A stretch of 64,000 bases of DNA, from positions 630,001 to 694,000 of the forward strand of contig NW_027488590.1 of assembly GCF_050948215.1 (NCBI RefSeq). The letters are read 5' to 3'. Position 1 is the first letter of the stretch; each line of letters opens with the position of its first letter. This DNA comes from Halictus rubicundus. Taxonomy: Eukaryota > Arthropoda > Insecta > Hymenoptera > Halictidae. The notes beneath the pieces were generated by a model. It saw only the letters and a program-made list of their open reading frames with translations, searched no databases and was not told where the DNA came from. The position numbers and the translations under genes were made by a program. Shown piece after piece: positions 11,469-21,220 of the stretch.

Positions 11469-11978
11469 CTAACGTTAATAACATATTCACTTCTGTGTCA
11501 AAAGTAGCCATAATCACAATGTTACTGCTTGAATAACAGCTCTAAACTGAAAACATTTTCATAGATATGTGAGTCAAACTCAAGAATTGTAAATATTGTT
11601 GTTTGTGTTTCTTCATGAATAAGCAAAGGACTCAAGCGCGTATAATTCCATAACGCTATTTCCGAGCGCTTCAAGTACCTGCAACTCGAAACTTCAAACT
11701 GTTAGATCTCATCATGGATGTATCTGACAAAAAAATGTTTCAGACAAAATTGACTTGTTTTTTCCAGTAGAATCTAAATATGTAACATTTTATACGGGGT
11801 TCCATTTAAAATTACAAAGGCACCTCCCCTCCCCCATTAAAGGGGAAGGGAGGCCACTTCACGTTTATGTAGTCAGAAAGGCCCTTCAGTTCCATGCAAT
11901 TTAAAACTAAGAACTTTAAAATCGATGGCATAGTTTTCGAGATATTGAGCTGTTCAGAGTTATGTGGGCCACCCTGTA

Positions 11979-12593
11979 TATTCAAAATGGATGCGCATCA
12001 ATAGTGTTAAAAAATTATAGAAATACGAATAATAATTATACGTATGGAGAAATGTATAAATAAAATGTATAAAATAAATGTATGAAAATTGTATTTCTAT
12101 AATTTGAAAATGTGGTATCTATATTTATTTAATGTTATATTTGTAATAATTAATATTATATTTTTTATGACATCTAATAAAAAAATATAATTTGAACATA
12201 TAGTCATCCCGTACATAACTCGTCAATCATTTGTATTTGACCAGATTTTATCATTCTTGTGGATCTAGTTCCAGCAGTTATCGTTCGTCAGCGTAGAGGG
12301 CGTAAGAAAACCAGTTGTTTACATATGAGACACGAAGCCCCATATGGTGATTGGTCTAGTCCTATACCTCGTCTGTGCTGGGACCCACTTTGAGACTCGC
12401 AGTTTAACACGGGGGCTGGCAATCTTTGTTTATATATATCTCGTCGGTGCCCCAACGTCGAGATACTCTCGTCAGTTGTGGAACTAAGAACGTGGAACTA
12501 TCACTGATCCACCGACGAGATGTATATAAAGACTGCCAGCACCGACGAGATATATATAAAGACTGCTAGCCCCCGTGTTAAACTGCGTGTCTC
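11979..12593. other. AT-rich DNA followed by a palindromic block
   Basis: No gene is seen. From about 12370 to 12600, inverted segments face each other: CCCACTTTGAGACTCGCAG and GTTTAACACGGGGGCTGGCA on the left are complemented by the sequence ending at 12601. The phrase GACGAGATATATATAAAGAC recurs. A similar palindrome occurs at 15600-15720. Confidence 0.5.
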
Positions 12594-14219
12594 AAAGTGG
12601 GTCCCAGGTGGGTACTGGGAGCGGTCGGTAACGGCCCCAATGTCGAGATACTCTCGTCGGTTGTGGAACTAAGAAAGTGGAACTATCACTGATCTCTAAT
12701 ACCAACATCGCTAAACATGCCGCGCTCGCTACCTAAATAGAACATTTGCTCGTGAATTACGGAAGAAACGTCAGTGACATAGGCAATAAATAAACGGATA
12801 ATGCGTAGAATAAAAATAATTATTTTTTATTGTATAATTTCATTACACTCTGATTGCCTTCTTATTTTTCATATTGTGCACCATTGTAATCATTATTTTA
12901 TAATCGATAGTTTATAGGTGAAATTAATTAATTTGGAAATTATTGCGATATTTATAAAATAATGATTATTCAACAAAATATATTCTGTAATAGTTATAGA
13001 ATAAAAAAAAAGAATAAATACAATATTCAAGTAATGACAAAATTCAATCGTTCTTATTGTGATCCGTAGTAACAAACAGAAAATTATTTTTTTTACTTAT
13101 TTAACCGATAATACCATTTCTAATGCTGGACTGCAATTATTCAAGTAAAGGTAGTAACGAAATGAAAGTGTTATGTAATGAAACTAACTTTCGACGGATC
13201 TTATCCATATAAAGCTATTTGGTGGCAGTATTATTGCTATTTGTACAAACACACAGATACACAGATTCTTATATCTTGCAATGCACGTTGTTTTTTTCTC
13301 CGTCAACCGATTTCGATGAAATTTTCAGTTTGTGTATCACTAACATAGAGGTAGAGATAAAAGTTTTGAAAAGTGTCTGTCATTTTAAGTTTTAATTATA
13401 ATTCTATTGTTTGCTATTTTTTATACCTTATAGAATTGTTTCTTTACATTTAATATTCTTTATATTTTATCAGCAATAAACTTTATGTATAATCATTAAT
13501 GGTATTGTTAAATTTAATTTTCTGTGAGTAATTGTCAATACATATACATTAGTAACCACATCTAGAGTTTTGCCCGAAATTCGGCTATTTGTCAGCAGCG
13601 AAAACCAATCTGTCGAACTCGAGACGGGAAGGATACGCCGCATCTCTTTCTTTTCATATGCTGTCCTTTTTTTGCGTCCGAAACTTCCGTTGTTCATTAC
13701 ACAAGTAAATATCATCGGAATTTTGTCATATTTGGTACCGTTTTCCGTAGAAAAATGCCACGAGTATGTTGGTGAAAGTCCGATAGAAAAATAATTAATA
13801 ATGAAAAAGTTTATTTTTTTAGTTAAAGGCCTGAGCTCACGCCAGTCTTTCATCTTTTCCGAACGCTTCGAATCTCCACGGCTCTTTCTTTCCCATACCC
13901 TGTCCTTCTTCGCGTCCGAAACTTCAATCGTTCATTACACAAGTAATTATCATCGGAATTATATCATATTTGGTTTCATTTTAATCAGAAAAATGTCACG
14001 AATATGTTGGTAAAAGTTAAAAAAAAGAATAACGAAAAATAAAGAAGCTTTGTGATTGGATTAGTAGTGGTCTTCTCTAGTCTCACACCGATATAGCCGA
14101 CAATGTGTGGCCCACTCCCCGGGGAGGACGCTTCACAAGTTTCGCTGTCCGCTTCTCCGTGCAACATTATATCGTAGACGGATATTCTCTCCTTTTGAAT
14201 GCCAGTCATTTTGGTGTGC
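12594..14219. repeat. Unclassified dispersed repeat, copy A
   Basis: This is the longest of three related copies in the window; the others are at 15695-16088 and 19935-21206. Shared landmarks include GGAGCGGTCGGTAACGGCCC, GTGGAACTATCACTGATC, the AT-rich block with ATTCAAGTAATGACAAAATT, CTCCGTCAACCGATTTCGAT, and GCCACGAGTATGTTGGTGAA. Near its right end a unit of about 240 bases (CGTCCGAAACTTC, then ATCATCGGAATT, then ATGTTGGT) is present twice. The copies contain short frames but no recognisable protein. Confidence 0.7.
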
Positions 14220-14530
14220 CCAGAGTTGGGCATTATTAGATAAAAATTATTTAAATAACGATTCGAATAAAAGATACTTCATCTTTATTCGTTATTCGAA
14301 GGTTCGAATAAAAAAAGGTATCTTTATTCGACGAGTATCGAATAAATAATTTTATTCGACGAGAATTTATCCGACGAATAAAGATACTTTTTTTTTATTC
14401 GAAGCGGATTTATTCAAACTACGAGAAATTTTTTCATCTTTCATCTGTATCTTTTATTCGAAGGCTTCAAATAAATGCTCGAATAACTTTGGCCGAGTGC
14501 CGAGCTTCAAAGACCCAGCGACGACAGACG
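14220..14530. repeat. hAT-like end with ATTCGAATAAA-rich sequence
   Basis: The block begins CAGAGTTGGGCA, the terminal form typical of many hAT elements. It is built from variants of TTATTCGAATAAAAGATAC. Inverse-type ends (TGCCCAACTCTG) occur at 17082-17093 and a second start at 28842. I could not show an 8-bp duplication, so the exact element limits are open. Confidence 0.45.
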
Positions 14531-14868
14531 ACATACAATGTAAGCGGATGGAGAATCGCGCACGTATGAAAGTTTAAACTTTTAGATTGTTCAATATATC
14601 CTCATGAAATTGTGACGAGCGAATGGAGGGGATTTTCCTGATGAAAATGAGATCAAATTCGGGTGTAATCGACCAAGTTCCACTGATACGTAATGTTACG
14701 ATAAAAATTACAATCTCATTAAAGACAGTCCAAATGATGTCGTGTTTAGACTCATTTTGATCGGGATGAGCTCTACAACTCATTCGTATTAACAATATTG
14801 TTCTGATTAAAAACATAAAAGCATAAATTGCCAATAATGTTGGATTCTCCATCTGCTTACATTGTAGG
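14531..14868. mobile_element. Small inverted-repeat element
   Basis: Ends of about 26 bases (ACAATGTAAGCGGATGGAGA at the left, GATTCTCCATCTGCTTACAT at the right) are inverted copies. The insert splits the hAT-like ATTCG-rich block. There is no coding capacity; the interior resembles part of 8090-8250. Confidence 0.55.
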
Positions 14869-15694
14869 CTGTTGGTCGGTCTTTATAAAAAAATCTTTAT
14901 TCGTCGAATAAATTCATTACGTGCGGAATAGAGATAGCATAATTATTTTTATTTGACGCGTAACAAATCATTTTTTATCTTTTATTCGCTGTTTGAAATA
15001 TCTATTTCAATAAAAATTTGCCCATCTTTGCTTCTACAATTATATTATTTTATATTATATTAATTCATCCACGTGATTCTCTCTCAAACTCTATACTATT
15101 CGGAATAGTACGTTAAATAAACGCTACTCTGGTTTTCAACATATTTCTGTTCCCACAGATCGATTCTTGGAACAATTATCTATAAAAAAAGTGTAAGGAA
15201 ATAATGCTTGTTCATGAAATATTTTTAAATTACAAATTAAGGTATCTCATATGGAAGTAGAAATTGATTTTCCTAAAATTATGCTTTAATAATTTCTTAC
15301 GTAAAATATTTTGACGAATTTTTCGTCCTTGATATTAGTTTTACTTTTAATATTTTAGATCTTAAAAAGCAACACTAAAAAAAAATATCTTTTTAATTTG
15401 AATACGTTTGTCGGAGAATGTAACATTTGATAATCGATATGGGTCCGTGATGATTCACCTTCTCAGCGACGAGAATTTCCTTAGTGGTCTTCTGCACCGA
15501 CGAGATACCGTCGTTGGCCTTCTGTTTCTTACTCCAGCCAAAATCTATCCTAGAGAGCGGTAGACAACACCGTATTTTTCGAGCGACACATTCTCCCGTA
15601 AGGCTGTCAGTCTTTATATATATCTGGTCGGTGGATCAGTGCACCCACGAGATATATATATATATATATATAAAGACTGCCAGCCCCCGTGTTA
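14869..15694. other. Stretch without a gene
   Basis: AT-rich DNA contains further ATTCG-type pieces to about 15035. From 15600 there is a hairpin-forming block around a (TA)n run with GACGAGATATATAT and CCCCCGTGTTAAACTGCGAG, as at 12370-12600. Confidence 0.4.
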
Positions 15695-16088
15695 AACTGC
15701 GAGTCTCAAAGTGGGTGCCAGGTGGGTGCTGGGAGCGGTCGGTAACGGCCCTAATGTCGAGATACTCGAGATACTCGTCGGTTGTGGAACTAAGAACATT
15801 TGCTCGTGAATTATGGAAAAAACGTCAGTGACAGAGGCAATAAATAAACGTATAATGCGTAGAATGAAAATAATTATCTTTTATTGTATAATTTCATTAC
15901 ACTCTTATTGCCTTCTTATTTTCCATATTGTTCACCATTGTAATCATTATTTTATAATCGATAATTTATAGGTGTAATTAATTAATTTGGAACTTCTTGC
16001 GATATTTATAAAATAATGATTATTCAACAAAATATATTCTGTAATAGTTATAGAATAAAAAAAAAGAATAAATACAATATTCAAGTAA
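15695..16088. repeat. Unclassified dispersed repeat, copy B (truncated)
   Basis: It follows copy A from CTCAAAGTGGGTGCCAGGTG through the AT-rich block, then breaks off at ATTCAAGTAA, where copies A and C continue TGACAAAATTC. The break coincides exactly with the start of the LTR at 16089, so an insertion or rearrangement truncated this copy. Confidence 0.7.
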
Positions 16089-17004
16089 TGTGGCGGACCC
16101 CTTGGAGAAGGGTTGATCGGACCCAGGTAGGAGCGTCGTCTGCGGGCTGGGACCTTGGACGCACTTGGTCGCCAGGCCCAAGCTCTTCCCGAGCGCACAC
16201 TTAGTCGCCGGAAGTCTGTTCCTACCTGGGGTGCACATTTGGCGACCAGGTTCGGGGTTTTTCCTTGGCGTGCACATTTGGCCGCCAACCCTTGACTTTC
16301 GCCAGGACACGGATGTTCGGTGGCTGGACACGAACTTTCTCCAAGGGGCACGTACAGGAAGCGACATCCCCACTCCAGAAGTTTTCTTGTTCGAAGGAAA
16401 TTCCTGGAGGATATAAGCGCGGATTCTGACGGATGACAGGGTCAGTCAGTCAGTCAGTTCAAGTCAGTCAGTCGTTGTGAGAAGTCGTCATTCGCCGTCA
16501 GTTGTTCGTAGTCGTTTATCCGTAGTTCTTGTTTCATTGTTATTTCATTTTCTTTGTTCCTTGTTACGTCGTTGAGTTTTTGTTATTTCATTAATGTAGG
16601 AACAGGATTTTTATAGGTAAAAAGTATCTGCCCTTTATTTATAGAAATGTCGAAAGATTACAAGAATATCGCGTGAGAAGAACAATAAAACATATCCGTA
16701 TTCGTGGTCCTTTAAACATAAGCCGTAAATCGTAATCGTAATCGTTAATCGCGTTCTCGTGATCCTACCGTTGATCGCGTTTTCGTCGAACTGTCGTTTA
16801 TCGCGTTTCCGTGGTTCCGACCGTATCGTCGCGTTTTTTTCAAAAGACGTCCGGCATTCGACGATCGGGTGCGCGACGCTTGTTTTTGACGCGAGGGCAA
16901 CGACCCGGTCAGCTGATGGCCTTCACAGCTGATGCGATCATTCCCACATTAATAAATGGTTATTGTTATATTGGGTGAATCCTTTACTGAACACCCAAAC
17001 CACA
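16089..17004 (+). repeat. Probable solo LTR
   Basis: The block starts TGTGGCGGACC and ends near AAACCACA. It contains a TATA-like GGATATAAGCGC at about 16408, tandem GTCAGTCAGTCA after it, and CAATAAAA/AATAAATGG near the 3' side, the layout of U3, R and U5. The right flank is not copy-B sequence and no target duplication is visible, so the right end is uncertain or rearranged. Confidence 0.5.
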
Positions 17005-17089
17005 ACACATACCAAAAGGAAATAAAAATTTTTTTATCTTTTATTCGTTACTCGAAATTTTTATTTAGATAAATATTTTGCCCAACTCT

Positions 17090-19930
17090 GGTTGAGCTTA
17101 GCTCGGCTCGATTGTGCGAGTCGAGTCGAGTACTCGCACGATGCGAGCTACCCGCACCGATGCGAGCTATCCGCACCGATGCGAGCTGCTCGAAATAAAA
17201 TCAGGCGTAAAATGACATGATGCGAGTTACAGCGGGAAGATCAGCACATCGATATTATCAAGCATTTTAGTATATTGACAATGCTAAATGTTTGCGATGT
17301 TTTATTATATATTTTGATAGTGAAATGTTGATTCAGAATTTGTATAACCCTTATTGAAAATAATTATGCAATAACAACTATTTCCTAGATTTATGTAAAT
17401 AACTAGCTGTGATCTGTAAAGAACGGTATTTTATATATTCCTTTATATTATATTCCGGGGTTCAGTGTACAGTCGTAAAAATGTGTTGTTGCAAAATTGT
17501 TTATAATGTTAAAAATTAACGTTAAGCTTCGTTAAATAGTTTTTGAAAGGAATGGATATATAAATATTGTATAATAATGATGTGTATTTATACGAGGTCG
17601 CCGCCGCGTCTACAATGTATGCTGGCGGTTCGTCGGCGTGCTCTTTGCACAGGCCGCCACACTGGTACTCGCACCAAAGGTCAAAAGACTGAATTCTGGT
17701 AAGCTGAGAAAAACTGTTTGACAGAATCTGAGCTAACTAACCTGAGAATAGATTGTCTTAGACTTTTATATTTTTCGATAATGAATAACTAGCTAGTGGC
17801 TCGATGGGGAGGGAAGAGCAAAACGCATACGCGTGCCGGTAGATTAAATACTCAGAGCGGGTGACCTAAGTGGGCGAGTGCAGGCGAGCCGGTCATAAAC
17901 CTTAGCTCGCTGATGAGAGCCCTACTGTCCCATTGTACGGAAGTACACTTTTTAGAAGAAATGGCCGAGATAACGAACCAAAAAGGCAGTAAACCATTTT
18001 CACACTGCACAATTATAAACATGGAGATAGCGCAGGTTGCTTAGCGAGAAACGTGCGGCCGCTTCTCGTTATACATTATGCAGTCAGTCTCATAATTGAT
18101 GGCAGACACTTTAAATCAGAATAACTTTTTTTATAAATCGACCAAACGACTTCAGCTGTTCTGCCAAACTAGATAGATTAATTTACTAGATGACATGTAA
18201 TGAAAACGCAGGAAAAATTGCGTTATATAATTGCGTTAATTGTCGAGCTAGGAAGTAGATTTAACTTTGCTGCCACTACGAATTATTTGGTAGTTAGCAT
18301 GATTTTGGACCATCGTATAAAAGATCGACTGTTATCCATGGAGAAGAGCCAACAATTGCAAATTGAAAAAAGATTTAGATTAAAATATTAACTAAACAGA
18401 AAGTATGACGAGTGTTGAACGTAGACATCAGATCCTTTTAAAAGGGCCTAGCCGATTTATGGTCAAAACTGCCCTTAGAGGAAAAACCCCTCTGAGTAAA
18501 ATTTCAACCCCCTATCTTGCCCATGAGGTTAGTTACAGGGTAAATTAGATTTCGCGCTTCTCCGCGTATTTCCCGCACTCTGATGCTTTCTAAAATTCTG
18601 AAAAAAATGTGACATATTTTGGATTCTAAGGCTGATTTTTGATAATTTTTTCAGATTTTGTTGTTACAAACTGTGGTCGTAAAAAAATGAAAAACCTCCA
18701 AAAAATCGGAAAAATGCAGATTTCTCAAAAATTTGAAAACATGCTATTCTACTGTTTAGTTCCTTGTTAAAGTACTATATCAGGCAGTGTCGTCAATTTT
18801 TTTTAGATTTTTTGTTGTGGGACATCATCGTCAAAAAACAATAAAAACCGAATTTTTTCGACGTTTTTGCTATTAGGAGGAAAGTTACACTTGTTGGTTT
18901 TATCGCAGCTATATATTAAGTAATTTTTAGCATTATTAAATTGAAACAAGTAATTCTTTGACCTAAGAAATGTGATTTAAGAGAAAGAATAAATTGTATT
19001 TTGTGTGATATATACCAGAATGTTCGTAAAGTTTTGTAACATCGCCGGACGTCGAACTAAGTAGCGGATACGCTGGGGTTCTTATCCCGTCGGTGATAAA
19101 TGTTTTTTCCCATACATCATCTTTATTTTTTCAATTTCTTATATTATTTATTCATGTGATTTTAACAATACTTTTTTAATCTTTTAAAAATATTGAAGTA
19201 ACATTGATTAGGCAATGAATATTTATATTATTGTGTTCGTCTACGATTTCCGCCAGATATGAAATTGCTTGTGAAAATTGGTAAGATTCCGTGAAAAGAA
19301 TTTTGAAATCTACGTCTGTCATTTCCAGAAAATCAAGAAATCAATACTGTTTGAAATGGAATCTTTTTGCGGTTCCAATTGTTTTGACCATCTTAATCGG
19401 CTATGCCCTTTTAAATCTTATCACCTATACTTGCACAGTACCGAATGACAGGCTGTTGGAACTTCCAACTTCCAACTTGGTTTAACGTTAATTTTCAACA
19501 TTATAAACAATTTTGCGACAACACATTTTTACGACTGTACAGTGAACCGGAGTATAATATAAAGGAATATATAAAATACCGTTCTTTACAGATCACATCT
19601 AGTTATTTACATAAATCTAGGAAATAGTTGTTATTGCATAATTATTTTCAATAAGGGTTATACAAATTCTGAATCAACATTTCACTATCAAAATATATAA
19701 TAAAACATCGCAAACATTTAGCATTGTCAATATACTAAAATGCTTGATAATATCAATGTGCTGATCTTCCTGCTGTAACTCGCATCATGTCATTTTACGC
19801 CTGATTTCATTTCGAGCCGTTCGCTTCGTTGCGAGCAGCTCGCATCGTGCGAGTACTCGACTCGACTCGAAAAGCGAGTCCAGGCTCGACTGGACCCGAG
19901 CTCGGCTCGCATATGCGAGCTTGGCTGCAG
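17090..19930. mobile_element. Decayed hAT-like element with arms of about 430 bases
   Basis: The segment 17090-17525 is repeated in inverted form at 19490-19930. Shared landmarks are GCGAGTCGAGTCGAGTACTC, ATCAGGCGTAAAATGACATG, TTGACAATGCTAAATGTTTG and AGATCTGTAAAGAACGG-like text. The outer parts of both arms are runs of GCGAGCT-type repeats. Between the arms lies a fragment that reads like the C-terminal part of a hAT transposase. Target duplications were not found. Confidence 0.5.
18200..18391 (+). pseudogene. Possible hAT transposase relic
   Basis: This frame of 63 residues includes NYLVVSMILDHRIKDRLL, which resembles the 'ATxLDPRFK' region of hAT and BED-type transposases. It has no catalytic domain around it and ends soon after. 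Its position between the inverted arms supports a hAT-like origin. The call rests on a short motif. Confidence 0.35.
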
Positions 19931-19934
19931 GCCT

Positions 19935-21206
19935 AGTGCCAGGTGGGTGCTGGGATCGGTCGGTAACGGCCCTAATGTCGAGATACTCTCGTCGGTTGTG
20001 GAACTAAGAAAGTGGAACTATCACTGATCTCTAATACCAACATCGCTAAACATGCCGCGCTCGCTACCTAAATAGAACATTTGCTCGTGAATTACGGAAG
20101 AAACGTCAGTGACATAGGCAATAAATAAACGGATAATGCGTAGAATGAAAATAATTATTTTTTATTGTATAATTTCATTACACTATTATTGCCTTCTTAT
20201 TTTCCATATTATTCACCATTGTAATCATTATTTTATAATCGATAGTTTATAGGTGTAATTAATTAATTTGGAACTTATTGCGATATTTATAAAATAATGA
20301 TTATTCAACATAATATATTCTGTAATAGTTATAGAATAAACAAAAAGAATAAATACAATATTCAAGTAATGACAAAATTCAATCGTTCTTATTGTGATCC
20401 GTAGTAACAAACAGAAAATTATTTTTTTTTACTTATTTAACCGATAATACCACTTCTAATGCTGGACTGCAATAATTCAAGTAAAGGTAGTAACGAAATA
20501 AAAGTGTTATGTAATGAAACTAACTTTCGACGGATCTTATCCATATAAAGCTATTTGGTGGCAGTATTATTGCTATTTGTACAAACACACAGATACACAG
20601 ATTCTTATATCTTGCAATGCACGTTGTTTTTTTCTCCGTCAACCGATTTCGATGAAATTTTCAGCTTGTGTATCCCTAACATAGAGCTAGAGATAAAAGT
20701 TTTGAAAAGTGTCTGTCATTTTAAGTTTTAATTATAATTGTATTGATTGCTATTTTTTATACCTTATAGAATTGTTTCTTTACATTTAATATTCTTTATA
20801 TTTCATAAGCAATAAACTTTATGTATAATCATTAATTGTATTGTTAAATTTAACTTTCTGTGAGTAATTGTCAATACATATACATTAGTAACCACATCTA
20901 TTTGTCCGCGGCGAAAACCAAGCTGTCGAACTCGAGACGGGAAGGACTCGCCGCGTCTCTTTCTTTTCATATGCTGTCCTTCTTTGCGTCCGAAACTTCC
21001 GTCGTTGATTACACAAGTAAATATCATCGGAATTTTGTCATATTTGGTACCGTTTTCCTTAGAAAAATGCCACGAGTATGTTGGTGAAAGTCCGATAGAA
21101 AAATAATTAATAATGAAAAAGTTTATTTTTTTATTTAAAAAGGCCTGAGCTCACGCCAGTCTTTCATCTTTTCCGAACGCTTCGACTCTCCGCGGCTCTT
21201 TCGACC
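19935..21206. repeat. Unclassified dispersed repeat, copy C
   Basis: It is collinear with copy A from GTGCCAGGTGGGTGCTGGGA through CTTTCATCTTTTCCGAACGC. It stops at CGGCTCTTTC, where copy A continues, and is joined directly to CCCTAA repeats and the poly(T) of a non-LTR element. Differences from copy A are mostly single-base. Confidence 0.75.
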
Positions 21207-21220
21207 CTAACCCTAACCCT
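21207..21220. repeat. Short CCCTAA (telomere-type) array
   Basis: About two units of CCCTAA lie between copy C and the poly(T) at 21221-21240, which is the reverse-strand poly(A) tail of the first TRAS-like element. Confidence 0.8.

Larger units (their letters stand above)
9492..11976 (-). mobile_element. mariner-like transposon with a nested solo LTR
   Basis: The terminal inverted repeats start CAGGGTGGCCCACATAACTC and remain similar for well over 150 bases on both sides. TA flanks both ends (9490-9491 and 11977-11978). The element carries one transposase frame on the minus strand. Its left arm is interrupted at 9794-10438 by an LTR; removing that insertion restores the match to the right arm (AAATAGCGTTATGGAATT). 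Confidence 0.9.

Noticed and set aside
3801..12371. Small inverted match between 3801-3836 and 12334-12371 as a single large transposon
   Set aside because: The P-type transposase and a complete mariner lie between or across them, and no duplication or shared terminal structure supports one element. A dispersed repeat is simpler.
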